Part shown: positions 1 to 7,999 of the stretch, one piece after another
How the letters are laid out: each line of letters starts with the position of its first letter
How positions within the stretch are numbered: position 1 is the stretch's first letter
Assembly (NCBI GenBank): GCA_018821435.1
Contig: JAHJME010000036.1
Location: 55,069-119,068, forward strand
Reading direction: 5' to 3'
From: Alphaproteobacteria bacterium
GTDB taxonomy: Bacteria > Pseudomonadota > Alphaproteobacteria > Caulobacterales > Caulobacteraceae
DNA: 64,000 bases
The notes under the pieces: model-generated
The model's database searches: none
What the model was told of the DNA's origin: nothing
Seen by the model: only the letters and a program-made list of their open reading frames with translations
Program-made: the position numbers and the translations under genes

Positions 1-1
1 G

Positions 2-1360
2 CTGCCGGAAGGCCGACCCGGTCCGTCGGTCCAGGAGGTGCTGGCGCGGGACAGCCGTCCGGCCCCGGACGTGCTGCGTTTCGAGTCGCCCGTGGAGGGG
101 CTGGGCTCCGACGACATCGCGGTCGAACGCTACTTCGACCCGGCTTGGCACGCCCGCGAGATGGATCTGGTCTGGCGCAAGGTCTGGCAGATGGCCTGCC
201 GCGTGGAAGAGCTGCAGAAGACGGGCGACCACGTCGTCTACGAGATCGGCGACGAGTCGGTGATCGTCACCCGCACCGCGTCCGGAGAGATCCGCGCCTA
301 CGTCAACGCCTGCCTTCATCGCGGCGTGCAGCTGCGGACCGAGGGCGGCTGCGTCGAGCGTTTCAAGTGTCCGTTCCATGGCTTCACCTGGGATCTGGAC
401 GGCAAGCTGTGCCACCTGCCGAGCCCCTGGGACTTCGCGCATGTCGACCCCGAGGCGTTCCGCCTGCCCGAGGTGAAGGTCGGTGTCTGGGGCGGGTTCG
501 TCTTCGTGAACTTCGATCCCGCCTGCGAGCCGCTCGAGTCCTATCTCGAGGTGCTGCCCGAGCACTTCAAGGCGTTCCGTCTCGAGGATCGCTACAAGGC
601 GGCCCACATCTGCAAGGTCCTGCCCTGCAACTGGAAGCTCGCGCTGGAGGCGTTCGTCGAGAGCTTCCACATCCCGGTCGCCCACCCCCAGACCACCAGC
701 TACGTGGCCTGGGACACCACCCAGTACGATGTCTTCCCGGGGGTGCGGCACGTCAACCGGATGATCACCCTGGAAGGGTTCCCCAGCACGGCGGTCGGCG
801 AGGTCGATCCGCAGGAGACCATCCGCCAGATGCAGCGCGACGTGGCGTTCCATGCCAAGTCGCAGATCGAACCCGGCGAGCGCCAGTTCGTCCGCGACCA
901 GTTCGCCGACGCGGCGCGGGAGAAGCTCTCGCGGTCGTCGCGGCGTGATCTGAACGACCAGTCGAACGCCGAGGTCGTCGACGCGATCCAGTACTTCCTG
1001 TTCCCGAATCTCGTCCCCTGGGCCGGCCACGGCGCGCCGATCTGCTACCGCTTCCGCCCCTATCGCAACGATCCCGAGCGCTGCGTGATGGAGATCATGC
1101 TGCTGTTCTCGAAGGCCGAGGACGGGAGTCATCCGCGGCCCGCGGCGCCGCACTGGCTCGAGGAGCACGAGGGCTGGTCCGACGCGCCCCAACTCGGCTC
1201 GGCCGGGTTCGTGGCCGATCAGGACACCGAGAATCTGCGCCGCATCCAAAGAGGGCTGCGTGCGACGCACAAGCCCGGCGTGACGCTCGCCAACTACCAG
1301 GAGAGCCGCATCCGCCATTTCCACCACACACTGGATCAATACATGGGAGTGAAGCCGTGA
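2..1360 (+). CDS. Rieske-type aromatic ring-hydroxylating oxygenase, large subunit (5' partial)
   Basis: Oxygenase component of a Rieske non-heme iron monooxygenase/dioxygenase; such enzymes hydroxylate aromatic or related ring compounds using electrons from a separate reductase, which is not in this window. The [2Fe-2S] ligands are visible as CLH and CPFH (C92, H94, C111, H114 counting from a GTG at 38). The mononuclear-iron histidines lie in ESFHIPVAHP (about H211 and H216). The frame stays open to the window edge, and the residues before GTG 38 (SVQE) continue a typical N-terminus, so the true start is probably upstream. The stop overlaps the GTG of the next gene, which implies an operon. 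The family is certain; the substrate is unknown. Confidence 0.9.
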   Translation: MPEGRPGPSVQEVLARDSRPAPDVLRFESPVEGLGSDDIAVERYFDPAWHAREMDLVWRKVWQMACRVEELQKTGDHVVYEIGDESVIVTRTASGEIRAYVNACLHRGVQLRTEGGCVERFKCPFHGFTWDLDGKLCHLPSPWDFAHVDPEAFRLPEVKVGVWGGFVFVNFDPACEPLESYLEVLPEHFKAFRLEDRYKAAHICKVLPCNWKLALEAFVESFHIPVAHPQTTSYVAWDTTQYDVFPGVRHVNRMITLEGFPSTAVGEVDPQETIRQMQRDVAFHAKSQIEPGERQFVRDQFADAAREKLSRSSRRDLNDQSNAEVVDAIQYFLFPNLVPWAGHGAPICYRFRPYRNDPERCVMEIMLLFSKAEDGSHPRPAAPHWLEEHEGWSDAPQLGSAGFVADQDTENLRRIQRGLRATHKPGVTLANYQESRIRHFHHTLDQYMGVKP

Positions 1361-2253
1361 AGCTTGGGTTGGCAGTCGCCTTTGGGAATTCCCCGCAGCG
1401 GGACATCGGGTTCCTGAAGGCCGCGGTGCAGGGGATCGAGGAACTGGGCTTCGACTCGGCGTGGTTCCCGGAGCACGTCGTGTTCTTCACGAGCTACGAA
1501 AAGTCGAAGTACCCCTACACGGACGACGGCAAGACGCCCTGGGACAAGCCGGACTTCGGTGTCTACGACCCGCTGTTCTCCATCGCTGTGGCCGCCCAGG
1601 TCACCACGCGCCTGCGCTTCTCCACCAGCGTGCTGATCCTGCCGCAGCGCCCGGCGCTGCTGACGGCGAAGGAGGTCATGACCCTCGACCATATCTGTGA
1701 GGGCCGGTTCGATTTCGGCGTCGGCGGGGGCTGGTCGCGGGAAGAGTACGAAGCCCTGGGCACCCCGTTCGAGCGGCGCGGCAAGCGCTTCGACGAGTAC
1801 ATCAAGGCGATCCGCACGATCTGGACCGAGGACCGGGCGCGTTTCGACGGCGACTTCGTCAAGTTCGAGAACGCGGTCCTGCTGCCGAAGCCGTACACGC
1901 CGGGCGGTCCGGCCTTCATCATCGGCGGCGACTCCGAAGCCGCCATGCGCCGTGCGGCGACCCTGGGCGACGGCTGGTATGGCTGGTGGGCGGACTACGA
2001 GCTGGCGCCTCATCTGGACAAGCTGCGCGCGGAACTCCGCAAGGCGGGACGCGAGAACGATCCCAAGTTCCAGCTGAAGCTGGGCATCCCCTACTACGGC
2101 ACGCCCGACCACCTGCACCTCAAGATCGAAGAGGCGAAGCGCGAAGGCGTGCAGGAGTTCGTGATGTCGCTGCCCTTCTCCCAGAAGTCCCTGGACCGGG
2201 ATCTCGAGACCTGGGCCAAGGCGGCCGGACTGGTCGCGCCGCAGCCGGCCTGA
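1357..2253 (+). CDS. LLM-class (luciferase-like) F420/flavin-dependent oxidoreductase
   Basis: A 298-residue single-domain TIM-barrel oxidoreductase of the bacterial luciferase superfamily, TIGR03619-like. Visible family features are FDSAWFPEHVVFF near the N-terminus, LTAKEVMTLDHICEGR in the middle, and GGDSEAAMRRAATLGDGWY. It starts at a GTG that overlaps the upstream TGA, with GGGAG at 1345-1349 as ribosome-binding site. It is a clear paralogue of the protein at 9379-10266; the two share long identical stretches around GGDSE and RRGKRFDEYI. It probably acts with the Rieske oxygenase in the same catabolic pathway. Whether the cofactor is F420H2 or FMNH2 cannot be read from the sequence. Confidence 0.88.
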   Translation: MKLGLAVAFGNSPQRDIGFLKAAVQGIEELGFDSAWFPEHVVFFTSYEKSKYPYTDDGKTPWDKPDFGVYDPLFSIAVAAQVTTRLRFSTSVLILPQRPALLTAKEVMTLDHICEGRFDFGVGGGWSREEYEALGTPFERRGKRFDEYIKAIRTIWTEDRARFDGDFVKFENAVLLPKPYTPGGPAFIIGGDSEAAMRRAATLGDGWYGWWADYELAPHLDKLRAELRKAGRENDPKFQLKLGIPYYGTPDHLHLKIEEAKREGVQEFVMSLPFSQKSLDRDLETWAKAAGLVAPQPA

Positions 2254-2257
2254 GCCG

Positions 2258-3205
2258 ATGTCCGCCCTGTCGACGGCGCGGGCCCTGATCTCCGCGTTGG
2301 ATCGCAATGACGCCCACGCCGTCGCCGCGTGTTTCGCGGCGGGCGGCGTGTGGTGGGTCGACTCCGGGCGCGACCGGTCGGCGGGCCGCTTCGGCCACGA
2401 CCCGGGCGTGGCGCGGGCCTGGCCCCTGCATGGCGGCATGGACGCCCTGGCCAAATGCCGTCTGCTGGAGGGGCTCAGCCGGGCGTTTCCCGCGGGCGTG
2501 CGTCAGATCGAGCGTCGCGCGTTCGCGGGCGGCGACGTCGCGGTGGTCGAGGCCGAGGGCGACGGGCTGTACAAGGGCCGACGACCCTACCGGAACCGGT
2601 ATGCCTTCGTGGTCACCGTGGCGCGGACCGGGGTCACCGACCTTCGGGAGTACATGGACACGGCGCACGCGGCCGACGTGTTCGACGGCGCCAATCTCGA
2701 CCGTCGCGCGGACGCCGCGCCGATCTCGGCGCCCCGGCCGGTCCCGGCCACCGCCGCGGGCCACGTCGCGCTCGCCTTCATCGATTCCATCAGCGCGGCG
2801 GATCCCGAGCGGCTGCGGTCGCTCTGCACGCCCGACGCGACGTGGTGGGCCGATGGGGGAAAGGTGCGGACGGCCGGGCCGGAGGCCGAGGTCGACGGTT
2901 CGCCCGACAAGCTGTTCGTCGGGCGGGTCAGCGTCGCCGAACGCGCCAGCCTCGTGGGCGGACTGGCGCGCAAGTTCCCGGCCGGCCTGACCCTGACTCC
3001 CCACCGCCTCATCGAGGAGGATGGCATCGGCGACAGCGGGCTGGTCGCGGTGGAAACCGAGGGCTTCGGTCGTCATGTGAGCGGGCGGCTCTATCAGAAC
3101 CGGTACTGCTGGGTGCTGTCGCTGGCCGGCGGCCGGATCGTCGAGGTGCGCGAGTATTGCGACACCTTCCACGGCTTCGACGTCTTCTATCCCGAGCTGC
3201 TCTGA
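2258..3205 (+). CDS. Tandem NTF2/SnoaL-like protein
   Basis: A 315-residue protein made of two NTF2-like (SnoaL/ketosteroid-isomerase fold) units in tandem. Each unit has the same landmarks: ARALISALDRNDA...WWVDSG in the first and LAFIDSISAADPERL...WWADGG in the second. Each ends in a matching ReYxDTxHaaDVF-type block (REYMDTAHAADVF and REYCDTFHGFDVF). Such folds act as small isomerases, dehydratases, lyases or as oxygenase beta-subunit-like partners. The gene lies 4 bp after the LLM gene in the same operon. The internal duplication is unusual, because most SnoaL-like proteins are single units. The reaction is unknown. Confidence 0.8.
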   Translation: MSALSTARALISALDRNDAHAVAACFAAGGVWWVDSGRDRSAGRFGHDPGVARAWPLHGGMDALAKCRLLEGLSRAFPAGVRQIERRAFAGGDVAVVEAEGDGLYKGRRPYRNRYAFVVTVARTGVTDLREYMDTAHAADVFDGANLDRRADAAPISAPRPVPATAAGHVALAFIDSISAADPERLRSLCTPDATWWADGGKVRTAGPEAEVDGSPDKLFVGRVSVAERASLVGGLARKFPAGLTLTPHRLIEEDGIGDSGLVAVETEGFGRHVSGRLYQNRYCWVLSLAGGRIVEVREYCDTFHGFDVFYPELL

Positions 3206-3234
3206 GCGTCGTCGCGTCGAACCTGACTCACAGC

Positions 3235-4254
3235 CTAGGCGGCCTCGTCCCAAGGGTCTGGCGCCAGTTGCACCAACTGCTTGCCCTCCGACCGGCCGGC
3301 CAGCACCCGGGCCAGCGCGGACGGGGCGGATTCGAGGCCATGGCTGATGTCCACGTCCCAGGCGATCTGGCCGGCCAGAGCCCAGTCCGCGAGGCGGGAG
3401 GTCGCCTCCTCGTACCGGTCGGCGAAGGCGGAAACCAGCAGCCCTTCAAGGCGCGCCCGCTTCATCAGGATCTGACTGAGGTCGTTGGTGGGCCAGCCAC
3501 CCGTGGCCTCGTAGCCCGAGATCATGCCGCAGAGAACGATCCGCGCGCCGGGATTGATGAGCTTCAGGACCGTGTCGAGGATGACGCCGCCGGCGTTCTC
3601 GAAGTCCACGTCGACGCCGTTCGGGCAGGCCGCCCGCAGCGCCTCCAGGAGATCAGGTCCACGGCGGTCGACCCCGGCGTCGAAGCCGAACCGCGAGACG
3701 AGGCGTCGGGCCTTGGCCTCGCCCCCGACGATCCCGATCGTCCGGGCGCCCAGCAGCCGGGCGATCTGGCCGGCGATGGATCCCGTCGCGCCAGCCGCGG
3801 CGGACACCACGAACGTCTCCCCGGCGGCCGGCCGGCCGATCTCCGTCACGCCGAAGTAGGCGGTGAGGCCGGTCATTCCCAGGATGCTCGCGTGGGCCGA
3901 AAGCGGCATGCCGCGTCGCCTCGGGATAAGCGCGCCGGCCCTGAGGACCGAGCGGTCTGACCAGCTGGCCAACCCGCGAACCATGTCGCCGTCGCGGAAG
4001 TCCGGATGGCGCGAGGCCGTCACGCGACCATACACAAAGGCGCGCACCGGCCGTCCCAGCTGGATCGGCATGGCCGCCTGGGCCGTGTCGGACATCCAGA
4101 GCCGGTTGGTCGGATCGATCGACAGGTGGATGTGCTCGAGCTCGAACGCACCGTCCTCGAGGGGCGGCAGCGGGACCTCGACCAGGCGGACGTCGGCGTC
4201 AGCGACGCGGCCCTCCGGCCGACGATCGAGGACCCATTGACGCGTGGTCCGCAT
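3235..4254 (-). CDS. Zinc-free MDR-family NADP-dependent oxidoreductase (CurA/prostaglandin reductase-like)
   Basis: A 339-residue medium-chain reductase without the zinc-ligand cysteines of alcohol dehydrogenases. The N-terminus (RQWVLDRRPEG, then LSIDPTNRLWMSD) is characteristic of the CurA/leukotriene B4 12-hydroxydehydrogenase group, which reduces the C=C bond of alpha,beta-unsaturated ketones with NADPH. The nucleotide-binding motif AAAGATGS and the GVDVDFENAGG segment are typical. It is transcribed with the NTF2-like gene at 4255-4701, whose stop abuts this start codon. It probably performs an enone-reduction step in the same catabolic island; the substrate is unknown. Confidence 0.87.
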   Translation of the reverse strand: MRTTRQWVLDRRPEGRVADADVRLVEVPLPPLEDGAFELEHIHLSIDPTNRLWMSDTAQAAMPIQLGRPVRAFVYGRVTASRHPDFRDGDMVRGLASWSDRSVLRAGALIPRRRGMPLSAHASILGMTGLTAYFGVTEIGRPAAGETFVVSAAAGATGSIAGQIARLLGARTIGIVGGEAKARRLVSRFGFDAGVDRRGPDLLEALRAACPNGVDVDFENAGGVILDTVLKLINPGARIVLCGMISGYEATGGWPTNDLSQILMKRARLEGLLVSAFADRYEEATSRLADWALAGQIAWDVDISHGLESAPSALARVLAGRSEGKQLVQLAPDPWDEAA

Positions 4255-4701
4255 CTAGGCCGACGGCAGGTCTTGCTGCGGCACGCGCAGGATGCGGATC
4301 TCCTTCGTGCCGCGGCCGCCCTGGACCATGACCGTGCGCTTGGAGATCTTCCAGCGGCCGCCATCGAAGCGGTGCTCGTCGACGTAACGTCCCCAAAGCT
4401 CCATCGTCGCGTCGTCGCGCAACTGGTGCCAGGCGTAGATGTACGAGACGGAACTCGCCGTCTCGGCGCCCGTCCGGGTCACGCGGATGTTCGAGAGGTG
4501 ATGGCTCAGCGCCCGGAACTTCTTGAGCAGGCCCAGCACCTTGGTGCGAAGGGCCGGGCGCCCCTCGGTTCCGCCGCCTTCCTCGAAGACCACGTCGTCC
4601 GTGAAGAGCTCGATCCACTCGTCCAGGCGCTTCTCGTCGAGGAGCGCGCAATAGTCGTAGAGCGTTTCCGTCACCGCCGCGCGCACGTCGTCGTCCGTCA
4701 T
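4255..4701 (-). CDS. NTF2/SnoaL-like protein
   Basis: A 148-residue single NTF2-like domain. The N-terminal helix pattern (ETLYDYCALLDEKRLDEWIELFTDDVVFEE), then HHLSNIRV, then SYIYAWHQL match the SnoaL_4-type family related to small isomerases and ring-hydroxylating oxygenase beta subunits. It is divergent from a close relative at 4958-5419: both contain a HHLSN(I/V)R block and a Y(I/V)YAWH block. It is directly joined to the downstream MDR reductase gene. Function is unknown. Given the neighbouring oxygenase and reductases, a dehydratase, isomerase or oxygenase-partner role is plausible. Confidence 0.8.
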   Translation of the reverse strand: MTDDDVRAAVTETLYDYCALLDEKRLDEWIELFTDDVVFEEGGGTEGRPALRTKVLGLLKKFRALSHHLSNIRVTRTGAETASSVSYIYAWHQLRDDATMELWGRYVDEHRFDGGRWKISKRTVMVQGGRGTKEIRILRVPQQDLPSA

Positions 4702-4957
4702 GTCGTCCCCTCCACTCGGCCAGGTCCGCGGGTCTCCAGGTTTAGGCCGGGCCAGAGCCGCGCCTGGGCGCGAGCCAACCCGCCGCGGTCGTCGCCTTGG
4801 CGGCGATCGCCCTGAGCCCGGTGTGCAAACCCTAGTGCAGGGTCGCCGGCCTTCGCGGCCCCAATCGTGCGTCGGTCAAGTTTTCGAATGAAGCGGCAGG
4901 GTGTGCCCGCTGCCCGCGTCAGCAGAGTGCGCCGGCGACCAGGGGAGAACGTTCGGA
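4702..4957. promoter_or_regulatory. Divergent promoter region between two NTF2-like genes
   Basis: A 256-bp non-coding stretch that must carry promoters for the divergent genes at 4701 (minus) and 4958 (plus). A short inverted repeat ACCCT-AGTGC-AGGGT lies at 4829-4843. AGGGGAG at 4941-4947 is the ribosome-binding site of the plus-strand gene. No convincing -35/-10 pair was recognised. Confidence 0.4.
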
Positions 4958-5419
4958 ATGGTGGATTGGGAGACTTTCAGCGCCGCGCAGGCGCCGCTGT
5001 TCGACTATTGCCGGTTCATCGACGAGGGCCGCGTGGATGACTTCGCGGAGATCTTCACCGCGGATGCGATCCTCGAAGAAGGCCCGACCCCGACCCGTGG
5101 GCGCGAGGCGATCCGTGCGCTCGCCTCGGCGGTGGTCGCCCGATACCGTTCGACGAGCCACCACCTGTCCAACGTCCGGATGGAGGCGCTCGGTGCGGGC
5201 CGTCTTCGTGCGACGTCCTATGTCTATGCCTGGCACGAGCCTGCCGAACCGGGCGAAGACCTGCACATCTGGGCGCGATACATCGACGAACTTCGCCTCG
5301 ACGACGGCCGCTGGCGGATCGCCCATCGCCGGCTCGAACTGGCGGGCGCGCGGGGCTTGAAGCGCGATCCAGGGTTCGCCTGGGCGCCCCGAGCGGGACG
5401 TGCGATGGGCGAGGTCTGA
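4958..5419 (+). CDS. NTF2/SnoaL-like protein
   Basis: A 153-residue NTF2-like protein, paralogous to the product of the divergent gene at 4255-4701. It has the same HHLSNVRM and YVYAWHEP blocks and an N-terminus of matching pattern (LFDYCRFIDEGRVDDFAEIFTAD). The ATG at 4958 is chosen because AGGGGAG lies 10 bases upstream and the conserved domain begins immediately after it; the reading frame is open 19 codons further. It lies ahead of the TBDR gene, with about 225 bp of regulatory DNA between them. The biochemical role is unknown. Confidence 0.8.
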   Translation: MVDWETFSAAQAPLFDYCRFIDEGRVDDFAEIFTADAILEEGPTPTRGREAIRALASAVVARYRSTSHHLSNVRMEALGAGRLRATSYVYAWHEPAEPGEDLHIWARYIDELRLDDGRWRIAHRRLELAGARGLKRDPGFAWAPRAGRAMGEV

Positions 5420-5465
5420 CGCGCCGGCCGCGCATCAAAGACCGTATTTCCGCCAAAGGCGGCGC

Positions 5466-5498
5466 TTCTGCCGAACGGATGGCGTGTTCTGCCGAGCG
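5466..5498 (+). promoter_or_regulatory. 12-bp direct repeat with 21-bp period (candidate AraC-type operator)
   Basis: TTCTGCCGAACG (5466-5477) and TTCTGCCGAGCG (5487-5498) differ at one base and start 21 bp apart, two helical turns, on the same face of the DNA. Such spacing is typical of AraC-family binding sites. The core TTCTGCCGA occurs again, inverted, at 13925-13933 upstream of the AraC-type gene. The site lies about 150 bp before the TBDR start at 5645. Assignment to that regulator is inference. Confidence 0.55.
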
Positions 5499-5644
5499 CA
5501 TTTCGCCTGTCGGCGCCAGCCTATCAGGATCGCCGGCGCACGTCGGCCCGCTCCGATGACGCTGGCGCCCGGCAAGGGCCACGTTCCCGGTCGGCTCAAC
5601 ACACACGATGCGCACAACAGCATCGGTTCATAAGGGGGGATTGA

Positions 5645-7921
5645 ATGTCTCGATCGAACGCTCGGACCATCAGGCTGGCGCTGCTGGCCGGAGTCGCTAG
5701 CGCGGCGGCCGCGCAAGGCGCCTACGCCGCCGACACGACATCGGTGGAAAGCGAGGTCACCGAGGTGATCGTCACCGCCCAGAAGCGGGAGGAGCGCGTG
5801 ATCGACGTGCCGATCTCCATGACGGCCCTCGGCGGCGAGACGCTGCAGCGCGCGCGGGTGACCGACGTGCAGGGACTGGCTCGCGTCGTTCCCGGCTTCA
5901 CCTTCGAAGACAGCCTGATCTCTTCCGGCGCGCGGGCTCGCATCCGCGGCATCGGCAGCCCCACCTTCACCAGCGGCGTCGAGACCAGCGTCAGCGTCGC
6001 GATCGACGGCGTGGTGACCGGCCCGACCGGTTCGGGCCTGTCCAACATGTTCGACGTCGGCCACGTCGAGGTTCTGCGCGGGCCCCAGGGCACCCTGTTC
6101 GGCAAGAACGCCACCGCCGGCGCCGTCGCGGTGGTCTCGCGCGCGCCGACCCGGGACTTCCAGGCCTATCTGAACGTGTCGCAGACCTGGGACGACTTCT
6201 CGGACAAGACCAACTTCACGACGACCCGCACCGAGGGCGCCGTCAGCGGCCCGATCACCGAGAACACCCGGGCCCGTTTCGCCTTCTTCACCCGCGTGGA
6301 CGGCGAAGGCGCCGCCTACAACAACTTCAAGAAGACCGACGAGAACCGCCGCAATCAATGGGGCTCGCGCATCAGCCTGGTCCACGAGGCGGGCCCGCTG
6401 ACCCTCGACTTCCGGGCGTCCTACGTCGAGACCGCCGACCGCTGTTGCGGTCCGACGTTCCGCGAGGTCGACCCGAGCGCGGTGACCCTCGGGAACGTCC
6501 CGCTGCTGCTTCGCCTCGCAGCGGCGAACAACATCATCATTGGACCCAAGAACCGCGACTCCATGGCGTCCGATCGGGTGGGCGAGGAGACCCAGACCAT
6601 CCACGCCGCGTTGCAGGCCGACTATGACCTGGGCAACGGCTTCTCGATCCGCTCCGTCACCGGCGCACGCAAGTGGAACTCGTACGGTGAGGACGACTCC
6701 GAGCGCCTGGCGGTCGACCTCGCCGACGCCACTTTCGGCAACATCACGCTGAACCTGTTCACCCAGGAGTTCCAGCTGCTGTCGCCGCAGGACAAGCCGT
6801 TCAAGTACGTCGTCGGCGTCTATTTCTACGACCAGAAGCTCCAGGACGCCTTCGGGGTGGGCGGCGCGCTCGGCACGGCCAACCGGCTGCAGGGCCTGAG
6901 CATCGCCACCAGCCTGAACCGCGTGAAGAACTACGCCGCCTTCGCCAACGGGACCTGGCGCTTCGCCGAGTCCTGGGAACTGCTCGGCGGCCTGCGGATC
7001 CTGTACGAGGACCAGTCGCTGGAAGGCGTGCGGACCGGAAGCTTCTTCGGCCCCAACCGCCCGTTCAATTCGATCTCGACCGACGACACCAACTGGGTCG
7101 GCCGCATGGGCGTTCGCTACAACCCCAACAGCGACACGTCGGTCTTCTTCACCGTCAGCCGCGGTTACAAGGGCGCCGGGCTCAACAATTCCAACAGCGG
7201 CCCCTTCTTCTCGCCGGCCAACAACGCGGACCCGATCCTGCGGCCCGAGACGGTGATGAACTACGAACTGGGGACCAAGAACCGCTGGCTGGGCGGTCGC
7301 CTGCAGACGAACGTCGTCGCCTACTTCTCCAAGTTCAAGGACTTCCAGACGTCGGCCTTCGACGGCGCGTCCAACACCTTCTCGCTGCGCAACGCCGGTT
7401 CGATCGAGATCAAGGGTCTGGAAGTCGACGCCACGGCCCAGCCCTGGCGCGGCGCCAACATCAACCTGGGCGCCGCCTGGACCGACGCCAAGTTCTCGGA
7501 CTTCCGCGGCGCGCCTTGCACCGCCCTGCAGACGACCCTGCGTCAGTGCCCGATCACCGGCCAGGATCTGTCGGGCCGCAAGGTGGACGGCAATCCCGAG
7601 TGGCAGCTCTCGGTGATCGGCCGTCAGGACTTCGACCTCGGCAAGATCCCGGCCTATGCGACCGTGGAATACGCCTGGCGCAGCAAGGTGAACTACAACT
7701 CCGACCTGGATCCGATGCTGGTCCAGAAGGGGTACGGGCTGACCAACCTGCGCCTCGGCGGCAACGTGAATGAGCACGTCGAGATCGGGGCCTTCGTCGA
7801 GAACCTGTTCAACAAGTCCTACGCGCTCCGGATCTCGCCGGCGCCGCTGCTGCCGGGGGTCACCTCGCAGTATCTCGCGCCCGGCCGGATCTTCGGTGTC
7901 GAGCTTCGGTACACCTACTAG
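5645..7921 (+). CDS. TonB-dependent outer-membrane receptor
   Basis: A 758-residue receptor with a signal peptide (about residues 1-28, ending GAYA/AD), a TonB box in the TEVIVTAQKREERV region, a plug domain with the LRGPQGTLFGKNATAG motif, and a long beta-barrel ending in an aromatic residue (LRYTY). It belongs to the sphingomonad/caulobacter class often used for active uptake of hydrophobic aromatic, terpenoid or glycan substrates. The ATG at 5645 follows GGGGGGA at 5634-5640. It is flanked by the AraC-type repeat upstream and an intrinsic terminator downstream. It probably imports the island's substrate; which one is unknown. Confidence 0.93.
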   Translation: MSRSNARTIRLALLAGVASAAAAQGAYAADTTSVESEVTEVIVTAQKREERVIDVPISMTALGGETLQRARVTDVQGLARVVPGFTFEDSLISSGARARIRGIGSPTFTSGVETSVSVAIDGVVTGPTGSGLSNMFDVGHVEVLRGPQGTLFGKNATAGAVAVVSRAPTRDFQAYLNVSQTWDDFSDKTNFTTTRTEGAVSGPITENTRARFAFFTRVDGEGAAYNNFKKTDENRRNQWGSRISLVHEAGPLTLDFRASYVETADRCCGPTFREVDPSAVTLGNVPLLLRLAAANNIIIGPKNRDSMASDRVGEETQTIHAALQADYDLGNGFSIRSVTGARKWNSYGEDDSERLAVDLADATFGNITLNLFTQEFQLLSPQDKPFKYVVGVYFYDQKLQDAFGVGGALGTANRLQGLSIATSLNRVKNYAAFANGTWRFAESWELLGGLRILYEDQSLEGVRTGSFFGPNRPFNSISTDDTNWVGRMGVRYNPNSDTSVFFTVSRGYKGAGLNNSNSGPFFSPANNADPILRPETVMNYELGTKNRWLGGRLQTNVVAYFSKFKDFQTSAFDGASNTFSLRNAGSIEIKGLEVDATAQPWRGANINLGAAWTDAKFSDFRGAPCTALQTTLRQCPITGQDLSGRKVDGNPEWQLSVIGRQDFDLGKIPAYATVEYAWRSKVNYNSDLDPMLVQKGYGLTNLRLGGNVNEHVEIGAFVENLFNKSYALRISPAPLLPGVTSQYLAPGRIFGVELRYTY

Positions 7922-7938
7922 CGGTCGTCCTCCCAAAC

Positions 7939-7969
7939 TCCGGCGCGGTTCGCCGCGCCGGACCCTTTT
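7939..7969 (+). terminator. Rho-independent terminator after the TBDR gene
   Basis: A perfect 10-bp stem, TCCGGCGCGG / CCGCGCCGGA, with the tetraloop TTCG is followed by CCCTTTT. It begins 18 bp after the receptor stop codon. It would separate or attenuate transcription between the receptor and the MFS/LLM pair that follows. Confidence 0.8.
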
Positions 7970-7999
7970 CGACCGTCTCCCGTCCGTCACGAGGTAGCG

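Noticed and set aside
4829..4843. ACCCT-AGTGC-AGGGT inverted repeat between the NTF2-like genes
   Set aside because: Arms of 5 bp are too short to call an operator alone; mentioned only within the promoter-region entry.
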